Shown here piece after piece: positions 23,919 through 37,000 of a DNA stretch of 64,000 nucleotides. The translations under genes and the position numbers were made by a program. The stretch lies in assembly GCF_003286085.1 (NCBI RefSeq), contig NW_020825340.1:1178001-1242000 (forward strand), read 5' to 3'. Every line of letters begins with the position of its first letter. The stretch's first letter is position 1. Under the pieces are notes generated by a model, which saw only the letters and a program-made list of their open reading frames with translations, was not told the DNA's origin and searched no databases. This DNA is from Drosophila persimilis (Eukaryota > Arthropoda > Insecta > Diptera > Drosophilidae).

Positions 23919-23955
23919 TATAAATGTGCGAACAGCTGTGCCGCATTATTCAGTC
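23919..23955 (+). promoter_or_regulatory. TATA box and initiator of the short Akr1B transcript
   Basis: TATAAAT at 23919-23925 and a TTCAGTC initiator at 23949-23955, spaced about 31-33 nt, followed by an 80-nt leader to the ATG at 24034. A focused, strong promoter internal to the gene. Confidence 0.8.
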
Positions 23956-24033
23956 TTTTAGTGGCCTTTGTGTATTATTATTATAATTTTGTAATCCCTG
24001 AAAAGTAACCAAGAAAAGCTAGCAAAGAGTACC

Positions 24034-27000
24034 ATGGCTTCTAAAGTACCAAACGTGAAATTCAACAATGGCCACGAGATTCCCATTCTCGGTCTGGGCA
24101 CTTGGGGCGTAAGTAAATAGTTGATAACTGCACCAATTAATCTACAGTTGCATATACTTATACATATGTTCGAATATATTCACATACATACATATGTATG
24201 TATGTGTCTCCCTTTGTATGCATTTTTGTTAAGTAGTTTTCCGCTGCCCACGACTTCCCATATTTTCTCTTCTAAATTCCAATTTTTCTCTGATAGCAAA
24301 TGAAAAAGCTTAACACGCGTCTTTTTGCTGATAGTTTTGCCGGTTATGTTTAGCCGGCTATTCTATGTACATATACATATGAATACATATGCATGTATAG
24401 ATTATATCAGTTACGAATACTAAGTAATAATACTTACAAATCGTCTAATCTTCCAACTAAGCAATTTGGAAATTTTCCATTGTTACGCAGACTTAGATTT
24501 ATATGTTAATACCATATGTATGCATGTATGTACAAATGTTAAATGCTTTCAAATCAATTTGAATTAGCACTGGAGTTTACAAACTTTGTGTTACTTCTGT
24601 CAAGGTGACCTCTTGTCCATTTAAAGACAGTGGAAATTTTAATCAAAATTCTGCCACATCACTCCATACCATACATTGGTTGTGCCACACATCTTAAGTC
24701 TACAAACCTTTTGAGGTGGGCCAGAAGTTGATAAAAATTCTTATCTCGGATTGATCGTTTCTGATTGATAATGTTTTGTAAAAGATTTTGGTGAAGTGAG
24801 ACAACGGGGGATATTAGAGACCTAGATCTGAAAATCGTCTAAGACAAGCCTCCTTTAAATAGAAAACGTATTTTTACCGATTACCATTTTTATATATTTT
24901 TTAATTTAAAATAATCCAAACAAGACAGGAAAGCGCAGCTTTTAGTTAATACTTTTACAGATCGATCGTGTAAAAAAGGGAAGCATTCATTATATTTTGA
25001 ATATATTTCAGCACGATTATTGTAAGGCAATTATTAAGTTGGTTAAGAAAGCTCTTATCATTTTAGTATACAAATTTTTGTACCGAATAGAGATAATCGT
25101 ATGTACACACAGACATATGTACATATGTGCATATGTGTATATGATGGAAATAGTTCAAGCCATAAATTAAATCTAGTCTGCTAGCTAAATTAAATAGCAG
25201 TACGAACAGATCCGATTCCCAAAGCACCAGCTTGTCATCTATCATTCTTATACGAGTATGTCTATCCCTAATTAATTGAACAGAAAAGAGCTGAATATTT
25301 TGACATAATTACTTAATATAGGGAGCACTTTTGCTGATAAGTGACGTCAAATGTCAGATAGGAAAAACGCACATATAATTCGATTTCTAAATCAAGCCCC
25401 TGAATACTGAAAGTTTTCTCAGCAACGATTAGGATTGCGAAATTCCATCTAGAACTTTAATTTCGCCACGATGACGTACACAATAGAAGAAGAACAGTGC
25501 GATATTGTTTGTACTTTCAAAGACCTTCCTTTCTTATTGAGATGATATTGCAAATAAATATATTATTGTGATAGAGTCGTGAAAAATGGTCGATCAATTA
25601 GCAAATTACTATTACACCGATCCAAATGAGCCTTGTCACAATTATGCCAACTATATGTTCGTCTTTTTAGAGCCCCAAAGGTCAGGTGACTGAAGCTGTG
25701 AAAGTGGCCATTGACGCTGGGTACCGGCACATTGACTGTGCCCACGTCTACCAGAACGAAGATGAGGTCGGTGCTGGCATCGAAGCTAAGATCAAGGAGG
25801 GAGTTGTGAAGCGGTAAGTACGCAATTGAGTTCATTTTGGGCATGGTTTTTATAATGACACGTGTCTGGCTTGCAGAGAGGAGCTGTTCATTACCAGCAA
25901 ACTGTGGAATACTTTCCACCGCCCGGACTTGGTCCGCAACGCCTGTGAGAACACATTGGAAGCGTTAAAATTGAAGTACATCGACTTGTACTTGATCCAC
26001 TGGCCAATGGGCTACAAGGAGGGCTGCGACCTCTTCCCAACCGATAAGGAAGGCAAGACCTTGTTCTCGCCAGTCGACTATGTAGATACCTGGAAGGCAA
26101 TGGAGAAACTGGTGCAGGATGGTCTCGTCAAGTCCATTGGCGTCTCCAATTTCAACAAGAAACAGATCCAGCGCGTCCTGGATGTGGCCAAAATCCCTCC
26201 GGCAACCAATCAGATTGAGTGCCACCCGTATCTGACACAAAAGAAGCTCATTGATTTCTGTAAGTCTCGCGATATTACTATTACCGCATACAGTCCACTG
26301 GGATCGCCCAACCGTCCCTGGGCCAAGTCTGGCGATCCAGTGATTCTAGAGGAGCCTAAGGTACTTGCGAGTGCATTTGATTTGTTCTCAATATACCGTC
26401 AATTTCATATTTTTCATTTATTTTATAGATTAAGGAGATTGCTGAAAAGAAGAAGAAGACACCTGGACAGATTCTCATCCGCTACCAGGTCCAGCGCGCA
26501 AACATCGTTATTCCCAAGTCAGTGACCAAGGAGCGCATCGAGTCGAACTTCCAGGTCTTTGATTTCGTTTTGACCCCTGAAGAAATCGAAATAATCGAAA
26601 GCTTCGATTGCAATGGTCGTTTTGTGCCTTTGCTCAAGTGAGTAATTAATGTATTCCTTATTTAAAAAGTATCAGGTTATGTTTTAAGAAAAGTTTTAGT
26701 CGTGCTGTCTTTTATCACAGAAATATTAAAAGGATAATAGAAAATCTATCCGACTGTCCATCTGTAAAACCATCTTGTTGCCACTTACTTGACTGCAAGG
26801 GGATCAATCGGTCGTAAAGATTTTTCACTGCATATTAATGAATTTATATACCCTCGAAATCTAGAAATTCTATAGTTATTGACTTTTTCAGGTTAACGAC
26901 TATTATTTTAATTATAAAAAACAGATTTTCATTTGCATAATACTCCTACACATGCACAAAATTATTTCAATATTTTTATTCCAATTATTGTTTATATTTA

Positions 27001-27525
27001 TTTAGAGAGGCTGGTTGTCATAAATACTACCCATTTCACGACGAGTTTTAAGCGAAATGAAACCAATATCAACATAAAATTCAAAAAATACTTATTATGA
27101 AATAATACACATTGAAACCAAATAATATTGCAAGACTAACAACGATCGACATTCAAGGCAAATCTTTGTAAACAGATATCTGGTGTATGCGTATGTTTAT
27201 TTAAATTCTTTCAGTGCCTTCTCCTTCACCCCTCAGTTAATTTCTGTTTACCAAAAAATGTATTTCCCCCGCTTGACTTTTTACCTGCTTTTATTTGATG
27301 TTCTTGATTTATTTGAACTAATTTGAGAGCTTGAACATAGTTGTAGCCTAACAATCTGCTCGTATGTTTTATGCGCTTAACCGTAAAGCTGTTCTCTCTT
27401 TTGGAGAGTGCTAACCAAAATCTTCTTAATTTAATTTCTTGAATCAACTTTTAATTACGTCTTCTCTAATATTTTACAGCGTTTACGGACATCCCCACCA
27501 TCCCTTTGAGAATGATGAATACTAG
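24034..27525 (+). CDS. Akr1B: Aldose reductase-like aldo-keto reductase (Akr1B, CG6084-like)
   Basis: Exons 24034-24108, 25671-25813, 25877-26360, 26429-26637, then 27480-27525; 318 residues. It begins [20 protein letters not shown] and keeps the whole AKR1 fold: [18 protein letters not shown] (Asp47, Tyr52), [10 protein letters not shown] (Lys81), [11 protein letters not shown] (His114), [18 protein letters not shown] and [11 protein letters not shown] for NADPH. Aldose reductases reduce glucose, methylglyoxal and lipid aldehydes in the cytosol. The first intron is about 1.56 kb; the others are short except the last. An alternative start lies upstream (23238-23499) and an alternative last exon at 27006-27051. 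This form ends [15 protein letters not shown]. The gene stands directly after its paralogue on the same strand. Confidence 0.92.
27006..27051 (+). CDS. Alternative last exon of Akr1B, aldose-reductase-type tail
   Basis: After acceptor TTTATTTAG, 46 nt join in frame to the phase-2 donor at 26637 and encode [15 protein letters not shown] and stop. It is exactly as long as the exon at 27480 and uses the same phase, so the two are mutually exclusive ends. The tail closely resembles the mammalian aldose reductase C-terminus (...SHKDYPFHEEF), whereas the other exon gives a YGHPHHPFE tail. Confidence 0.8.
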
Positions 27526-27602
27526 TTGGCAAGAGGTGCCGACCCAGTGCTACACTTTTAAAATTTAATTTGTTACACAAACACCTAATGTTAAACCGTA
27601 TG

Positions 27603-27608
27603 AATAAA
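27603..27608 (+). terminator. Poly(A) signal AATAAA of Akr1B
   Basis: AATAAA 78 nt after the TAG of the distal last exon. Confidence 0.75.
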
Positions 27609-28015
27609 TAATCACAATTGGAACTATTTCGCTGCTGTATTGTAACTGAATTTTTGCAGAAATTTTATATTTGTCTTTGCCAAAGAAAGACTATGTGAGG
27701 CAATCGGCTCCTGCAGCTCTGACGTATGGCCCTGCCACGAGCGAGCGATTTACGTCGAGTCAAAGATCTAACAATTGTTTAATCCAAGCTACGAGCAAAT
27801 ATTTTGCACAGTTGTTTTATTAATTTTTAAAAGGTATTGACTTTAATCCATAGTTTAGTTCAGACAGTTTATTCAGTTTTTGTTATACATTTTTTTTGGC
27901 AACAATAGAAATACCAAATGTTTTTGAACAATTGAAATTTTTGCAAGCCCCACAAAAGCATCTACGCAAACAGCCGAAATATAATGGGATCGCTGATCTG
28001 TTCCCCATGTTAAGG

Positions 28016-28022
28016 TATAAAA
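28016..28022 (+). promoter_or_regulatory. TATA box of the giant mucin-like gene
   Basis: TATAAAA 71 bp before the ATG at 28087. A start about 30 nt downstream would leave a leader of only about 40 nt, typical of highly expressed secreted-protein genes in flies. Confidence 0.8.
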
Positions 28023-28086
28023 GACGGTGAACCTCCAATTCGGCTAACAGATCTAGTAGATCTGACTCTTGGTCTCCTAGACGACC

Positions 28087-31000
28087 ATGCGCTTGATATA
28101 CGTCGCGGTTCTTGCCGCTTTACTGTCCCTCGCGGCGTCCCAATCATCATTACCCGTAACCGCAGTGGGTGCACCGGAAATAAAAGCCCAGCCATGCTGT
28201 GAAAGTGTTCGACAAACTCTCATAGAAATACGAAAGGATATCCGGCTGTGGCTACTCGATAGGCTGTTCGGAAAATTGATTCTTCTTCATGACGGAGAAC
28301 TTTTGGGAAACCCAAACTATGTGAATTGTGCAAACGGAAAAAACCAAATTACCGTGCAAGACCAAAGTTCTCAAATTATCCACCAATTAGGTACCAATCC
28401 AAGCCAATCAAGTGACACGACCACCACAACATCCACCGATGAAAAAGATCTGCTAGGATCATTGAGAGACCTCTACAATGGGGTCACCCAATCGAGCACC
28501 ACCAACGGAAGCTCTGGTCTTTCCTCTTCTTCTACAACGACTACAACCACCACAACATCCAACGATGAAAGCAATCAGTCTGCTTCAGAGTCTGAGCCCG
28601 TTGTCGATGCCAGCGAGTCCAACAGCACTGTTGAAGGTGGAGACTCGAATCAGTCCGCCTCCTCTACAACGACAACAACCACCACAACTTCAGAGTCTGA
28701 CCCTGTTGTCGATGCCAGTGAGTCCAGCAGCACTGTTGAAGGTGGAGACTCGAATCAGTCCGCCTCCTCCTCTACAACGACAGCAACCATCACAACTTCA
28801 GAGTCTGAGCCCATTGTCGATGCCAGCGAATCCAGCAGCATCGTGGAAGGTGGAGTCTTGAATCAGTCCTCTTCCCCTACAACGAACACCACAACTTCAG
28901 AGTCTGAGCCCATTGTCGATGCCAGTGAGTCCAGCAGCACTGTTGAAGGTGGAGACTCGAATCAGTCCTCCTCCTCTACAACGACAACAACCACCACAAC
29001 ATCCAACGATGAAAGCAATCAGTCTGCTTCAGAGTCTGAGCCCGTTGTCGATGCCAGTGAGTCCAGCCGCACCGTTGAAGGTGGAGACTCGAATCAGTCC
29101 TCTTCTTCTACAACGACTACAACCACCACAACATCCAACGATGAAAGCAATCAGTCTGCTTCAGAGTCTGAGCCCATTGTCGCTGCCAGTGAGTCCAGCA
29201 GCACCGTTGAAGGTGGAGACTCGAATCAGTCCTCCTCCTTTACAACGACAACAACCACCACAACTTCAGGGTCTGAGCCCGTTGTCGATGCCAGCGAGTC
29301 CAACAGCACTGTTGAAGGTGGAGACTCGAATCAGTCCGCCTCCTCTACAACGACAACAACCACCACAACTTCTGAGTCTGACCCTGTTGTCGATGCCAGT
29401 GAGTCCAGCAGCACTGTTGAAGGTGGAGACTCGAATCAGTCCGCCTCCTCTACAACGACAACAACCACCACAACTTCAGAGTCTGACCCTGTTGTCGATG
29501 CCAGTGAGTCCAGCAGCACTGTTGAAGGTGGAGACTCGAATCAGTCCTCCTCCTCCTCTACAACGACAACAACCACCACAACTTCAGAGTCTGACCCTAT
29601 TGTCGATGCCAGTGAGTCCAGCAGCACTGTTGAAGGTGGAGACTCGAATCAGTCTTCCTCCTCCTCTACAACGACAACAACCACCACAACTTCAGAGTCT
29701 GACCCTATTGTCGATGCCAGTGAGTCCAGCAGCACTGTTGAAGGTGGAGACTCGAATCAGTCCTCCTCCTCTACAACGACAACAACCACCACAACATCCA
29801 ACGATGAAAGCAATCAGTTTGCTTCAGACTCTGAGCCCATTGTCGCTGCCAGTGAGTCCAGCCGCACCGTTGAAGGTGGAGACTCGAATCAGTCCTCTTC
29901 TTCTACAACGACTACAACCACCACAACATCCAACGATGAAAGCAATCAGTCTGCTTCAGAGTCTGAGCCCATTGTCGCTGCCAGTGAGTCCAGCAGCACC
30001 GTTGAAGGTGGAGACTCGAATCAGTCCGCCTCCTCTACAACGACAACAACCACCACAACTTCTGAGTCTGACCCTGTTGTCGATGCCAGTGAGTCCAGCA
30101 GCACTGTTGAAGGTGGAGACTCGAATCAGTCCGCCTCCTCTACAACGACAACAACCACCACAACTTCAGAGTCTGACCCTGTTGTCGATGCCAGTGAGTC
30201 CAGCAGCACTGTTGAAGGTGGAGACTCGAATCAGTCCGCCTCCTCTACAACGACAACAACCACCACAACTTCAGAGTCTGACCCTGTTGTCGATGCCAGT
30301 GAGTCCAGCAGCACTGTTGAAGGTGGAGACTCGAATCCGTCCGCCTCCTCCTCTACAACGACAACAACCACCACAACTTCAGAGTCTGAGCCCGTTGTCG
30401 ATGCCAGCGAATCCAGCAGCATCGTGGAAGGCGGAGACTTGAATCAGTCCTCTTCCTTTACAACGAACAGCACAACTTCAGAGTCTGATCCCGTTGTCGA
30501 TGCCAGCGAGTCCAGCAGCACCGTTGAAGGTGGAGATTCGAATCAGTCCTCTTCTTCTACAACGACTACAACCACCACAACATCCAACGATGAAAGTAAT
30601 CAGTCTGCTTCAGAGTCTGAGCCCATTGTCGCTGCCAGTGAGTCCAGCAGCACTGTTGAAGGTGGAGACTCGAATCAGTCCGCCTCCTCTACAACGACAA
30701 CAACCACCACAACTTCAGAGTCTGACCCTGTTGTCGATGCCAGTGAGTCCAGCAGCACTGTTGAAGGTGGAGACTCGAATCAGTCCTCCTCCTCCTCTAC
30801 AACGACAACAACCACCACAACTTCAGAGTCTGACCCTGTTGTCGATGCCAGTGAGTCCAGCAGCACTGTTGAAGGTGGAGACTCGAATCAGTCCTCCTCC
30901 TCTACAACGACAACAACCACCACAACTTCAGAGTCTGACCCTGTTGTCGATGCCAGTGAGTCCAGCAGCACTGTTGAAGGTGGAGACTCGAATCCGTCCG

Positions 31001-34000
31001 CCTCCTCCTCTACAACGACAACAACCACCACAACTTCAGAGTCTGAGCCCGTTGTCGATGCCAGCGAATCCAGCAGCATCGTGGAAGGTGGAGACTTGAA
31101 TCAGTCCTCTTCCTCTACAACGAACACCACAACTTCAGAGTCTGATCCCGTTGTCGATGGCAGCGAGTCCAGCAGCACTGTTGACGGTGGAGACTCGAAT
31201 CAGTCCTCCTCCTCTACAACGACAACAACCACCACAACATCCAACGATGAAAGCAATCAGTCTGCTTCAGAGTCTGAGCCCATTGTCGCTGCCAGTGAGT
31301 CCAGCAGCACCGTTGAAGGTGGAGACTCGAATCAGTCCTCCTCCTCTACAACGACAACAACCACCACAACTTCAGAGTCTGAGCCCGTTGTCGATGCCAG
31401 CGAATCCAGCAGCATCGTGGAAGGCGGAGACTTGAATCAGTCCTCTTCCTTTACAACGAACAGCACAACTTCAGAGTCTGATCCCGTTGTCGATGCCAGC
31501 GAGTCCAGCAGCACCGTTGAAGGTGGAGATTCGAATCAGTCCTCTTCTTCTACAACGACTACAACCACCACAACATCCAACGATGAAAGTAATCAGTCTG
31601 CTTCAGAGTCTGAGCCCATTGTCGCTGCCAGTGAGTCCAACAGCACTGTTGAAGGTGGAGACTCGAATCAGTCCGCCTCCTCTACAACGACAACAACCAC
31701 CACAACTTCTGAGTCTGACCCTGTTGTCGATGCCAGTGAGTCCAGCAGCACTGTTGAAGGTGGAGACTCGAATCAGTCCGCCTCCTCTACAACGACAACA
31801 ACCACCACAACTTCAGAGTCTGACCCTGTTGTCGATGCCAGTGAGTCCAGCAGCACTGTTGAAGGTGGAGACTCGAATCAGTCCTCCTCCTCCTCTACAA
31901 CGACAACAACCACCACAACTTCAGAGTCTGACCCTGTTGTCGATGCCAGTGAGTCCAGCAGCACTGTTGAAGGTGGAGACTCGAATCAGTCCTCCTCCTC
32001 TACAACGACAACAACCACCACAACTTCAGAGTCTGAGCCCGTTGTCGATGCCAGCGAATCCAGCAGCATCGTGGAAGGCGGAGACTTGAATCAGTCCTCT
32101 TCCTTTACAACGAACAGCACAACTTCAGAGTCTGATCCCGTTGTCGATGCCAGCGAGTCCAGCAGCACTGTTGAAGGTGGAGACTCGAATCAGTCCTCCT
32201 CATCTACAACGACAACAACCACCACAACATCCAACGATGAAAGCAATCAGTCTGCTTTAGAGTCTGAGCCCATTGTCGCTGCCAGTGAGTCCAGCAGCAC
32301 CGTTGAAGGTGGAGACTCGAAACAGTCCTCCTCCTCTACAACGACAACAACCACCACAACATCCAACGATGAAAGCAATCAGTTTGCTTCAGAGTCTGAG
32401 CCCATTGTCGCTGCCAGTGAGTCCAGCCGCACCGTTGAAGGTGGAGACTCGAATCAGTCCTCTTCTTCTACAACGACTACAACCACCACAACATCCAACG
32501 ATGAAAGCAATCAGTCTGCTTCAGAGCCTGAGCCCATTGTCGCTGCCAGTGAGTCCAGCAGCACCGTTGAAGGTGGAGACTCGAATCAGTCCTCCTCCTT
32601 TACAACGACAACAACCACCACAACTTCAGGGTCTGAGCCCGTTGTCGATGCCAGCGAGTCCAACAGCACTGTTGAAGGTGGAGACTCGAATCAGTCCGCC
32701 TCCTCTACAACGACAACAACCACCACAACTTCTGAGTCTGACCCTGTTGTCGATGCCAGTGAGTCCAGCAGCACTGTTGAAGGTGGAGACTCGAATCAGT
32801 CCGCCTCCTCCTCTACAACGACAACAACCACCACAACTTCACAGTCTGACCCTGTTGTCGATGCTAGTGAGTCCAGCAGCACTGTTGAAGGTGGAGACTC
32901 GAATCAGTCCTCCTCCTCTACAACGACAACAACCACCACATCTTCAGAGTCTGAGCCCGTTGTCGATGCCAGCGAGTCCAGCATTACCGTTGAAGGTGGA
33001 GACTCGAATCAGTCCGCCTCCTCCTCTACAACGACAACAACCACCAGCACTTCAGAGTCTGACCCTGTTGTCGATGCCAGTGAGTCCAGCAGCACTGTTG
33101 AAGGTGGAGACTCGAATCAGTCCGCCTCCTCCTCTACAACGACAACAACCACCAGCACTTCAGAGTCTGACCCTGTTGTCGATGCCAGTGAGTCCAGCAG
33201 CACTGTTGAAGGTGGAGACTCGAATCAGTCCTCCTCCTCTACAACGACAACAACCACCACAACTTCAGAGTCTGTGCCCGTTGTCGATGCCAGCGAATCC
33301 AGCAGCATCGTGGAAGGTGGAGACTTGAATCAGTCCTCTTCCTCTACAACGAACACTACAACTTCAGAGTCTGATCCCGTTGTCGATGCCAGCGAGTCCA
33401 GCAGCACCGTTGATGGTGGAGATTCGAATCAGTCCTCCTCCTCTACAACGACAACAACCACCACAACTTCAGAGTCTGAGCCCGTTGTCGATGCCAGCGA
33501 GTCCAGCACCACCGTTGAAGGTGGAGACTCGAATCAGTCCTCCTCCTCTACAACGACAACAACCACCACAACTTCAGAGTCTGAGCCCGTTGTCGATGCC
33601 AGCGAATCCAGCAGCATCGTGGAAGGTGGAGACTTGAATCAGTCCTCTTCCTCTACAACGAACACCACAACTTCAGAGTCTGATCCCGTTGTCGATGCCA
33701 GCGAGTCCAGCAGCACTGTTGAAGGTGGAGACTCGAATCAGTCCTCCTCCTCTACAACGACAACAACCACCACAACTTCAGAGTCTGAGCCCGTTGTCGA
33801 TGCCAGCGAATCCAGCAGCATCGTGGAAGGTGGAGACATGAATCAGTCCTCTTCCTCTACAACGAACACTACAACTTCTGAGTCTGACCCTGTTGTCGAT
33901 GCCAGTGAGTCCAGCAGCACTGTTGAAGGTGGAGACTCGAATCAGTCCGCCTCCTCCTCTACAACGACAACAACCACCACAACTTCACAGTCTGACCCTG

Positions 34001-37000
34001 TTGTCGATGCCAGTGAGTCCAGCAGCACTGTTGAAGGTGGAGACTCGAATCAGTCCTCCTCCTCTACAACGACAACAACCACCACAACTTCAGAGTCTGA
34101 GCCCGTTGTCGATGCCAGCGAATCCAGCAGCATCGTGGAAGGTGGAGACTTGAATCAGTCCTCTTCCTCTACAACGAACACCACAACTTCAGAGTCTGAT
34201 CCCGTTGTCGATGCCAGCGAGTCCAGCAGCACTGTTGAAGGTGGAGACTCGAATCAGTCCTCCTCCTCTACAACGACAACAACCACCACAGCTTCAGAGT
34301 CTGAGCCCGTTGTCGATGCCAGCGAATCCAGCAGCATCGTGGAAGGTGGAGACTTGAATCAGTCCTCTTCCTCTACAACGAACACCACAACTTCAGAGTC
34401 TGATCCCGTTGTCGATGCCAGCGAATCCAGCAGCATCGTGGAAGGTGGAGACTTGAATCAGTCCTCTTCCTCTACAACGAACACCACAACTTCAGAGTCT
34501 GATCCCGTTGTCGATGCCAGCGAGTCCAGCAGCACTGTTGAAGGTGGAGACTCGAATCAGTCCTCTTCCTCTACAACGACAACAACCACCACAACTTCAG
34601 AGTCTGATCCCGTTGTCGATGCCAGCGAGTCCAGCAGCACTGTTGAAGGTGGAGACTCGAATCAGTCCTCCTCATCTACAACGACAACAACCACCACAAC
34701 ATCCAACGATGAAAGCAATCAGTCTGCTTCAGAGTCTGAGCCCATTGTCGCTGCCAGTGAGTCCAGCAGCACCGTTGAAGGTGGAGATTCGAATCAGTCC
34801 TCCTCCTCTACAACGACAACAACCACCACAACTTCAGAGTCTGAGCCCGTTGTCGATGCCAGCGAGTCCAACAGCACTGTTGAAGGTGGAGACTCGAATC
34901 AGTCCGCCTCCTCCTCTACAACGACAACAACCACCAGCACTTCAGAGTCTGACCCTGTTGTCGATGCCAGTGAGTCCAGCAGCACTGTTGAAGGTGGAGA
35001 CTCGAATCAGTCCTCCTCCTCTACAACGACAACAACCACCACAACTTCAGACTCTGAGCCCGTTGTCGATGCCAGCGAATCCAGCAGCATCGTGGAAGGT
35101 GGAGACTTGAATCAGTCCTCTTCCTCTACAACGAACACCACAACTTCAGAGTCTGATCCCGTTGTCGATGCCAGCGAGTCCAGCAGCACTGTTGAAGGTG
35201 GAGACTCGAATCAGTCCTCCTCCTCTACAACGACAACAACCACCACAACTTCAGAGTCTGAGCCCGTTGTCGATGGCAGCGAATCCAGCAGCATCGTGGA
35301 AGGTGGAGACTTGAATCAGTCCTCTTCCTCTACAACGAACACTACAACTTCAGAGTCTGATCCCGTTGTCAATGCCAGCGAGTCCAGCAGCACCGTTGAT
35401 GGTGGAGATTCGAATCAGTCCTCCTCCTCTACAACGACAACAACCACCACAACTTCAGAGTCTGAGCCCGTTGTCGATGCCAGCGAGTCCAGCACCACCG
35501 TTAAAGGTGGAGACTCGAATCAGTCCTCCTCCTCTACAACGACAACAACCACCACAACTTCAGAGTCTGAGCCCGTTGTCGATGCCAGCGAGTCCAACAG
35601 CACTGTTGAAGGTGGAGACTCGAATCAGTCCGCCTCCTCCTCTACAACGACAACAACCACCACAACTTCAGAGTCTGACCCTGTTGTCGATGCCAGTGAG
35701 TCCAGCAGCACTGTTGAAGGTGGAGACTCGAATCAGTCCTCCTCCTCTACAACGGACACAACCACCACAACTTCAGAGTCTGAGCCCGTTGTCGATGCCA
35801 GCGAATCCAGCAGCATCGCGGAAGGTGGAGACTTGAATCAGTCCTCTTCCTCTACAACGAACACTACAACTTCAGAGTCTGATCCCGTTGTCGATGCCAG
35901 CGAGTCCAGCAGCACCGTTGATGGTGGAAATTCGAATCAGTCCTCCTCCTCTACAACGACAACAACCACCACAACTTCAGAGTCTGAGCCCGTTGTCGAT
36001 GCCAGCGAGTCCAGCACCACCGTTGAAGGTGGAGACTCGAATCAGTCCTCTTCTTCTACAACGACTACAACCACCACAACATCCAACGATGAAAGCAATC
36101 AGTCTGCTTCAGAGTCTGAGCCCGTTGTCGATGCCAGTGAGTCCAGCAGCACCGTTGAAGGTGGAGATTCGAATCAGTCCTCCTCCGTTGATGGTGGAGA
36201 TTCGAATCAGTCCTCCTCCTCTACAACGACAACAACCACCACAACTTCAGAGTCTGAGCCCGTTGTCGATGCCAGCGAGTCCAACAGCACTGTTGAAGGT
36301 GGAGACTCGAATCAGTCCTCTTCTTCTACGACAACAACTACCTCCACATCCAATGATGAAAAGTCAAGCTCCTCGTCTGACCCCGTTGTCTATAGTCGCA
36401 CAAGTAAAAAGGGTGGAAGCTCAAGTCAGTCCTCTTCCACCACGACAACAAGCACAACATCTTCCAGTGGAAATACTCCGACAAGCTCCTCGTCGAAGCC
36501 AGTTGTTAATGTGAGCCAATCAAGCTCCACAAAGGGTAACGGAGGTTCGAAGAAGTCTTCTTCAACTAAAACAACCACCATAACAACATCAATCAATGGC
36601 AAACCTGTTGTAGATGCCAGTCAGGGAAGCACTGTTGTTAATGGTGGAAAATCAAGCTCGACGTCGAGCAAAACTACAAAGACGTATACTTCGAGCTCTT
36701 CGAGGATTCCTGAGAAGAACAGAAAATCAAGCACAACCACAAGCAAAACTACCAAGACCTATTCCTCTAGCTCATCAGGTGTTCCCAAGGCACTTAAAGA
36801 GTCATCGTCAAGCGAAAGTGCACCCACATCTTTGTCGGATGTGCCAAAGTCGAATGGAAAGTCAGGCTCTACCTCAAGCAAAACTACAACCACATATACA
36901 TCTAGTTCTTTGAATGTACCTAAGACTAAAACATCATATTCCTGGTCAAGGTCATCCAAGAAAATATCCAATGGTGGTAAAGCTTATGGGGTTCCAGTTC

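Noticed and set aside
28913..36514. Long plus-strand ORFs in another frame (up to 509 residues, rich in Pro/Leu/Gln) and short minus-strand ORFs inside the giant gene
   Set aside because: They are shadows of the coding repeat, which lacks stops in that frame; each breaks at the SIVEGGDLNQ-type units and has no start, splice or domain support.
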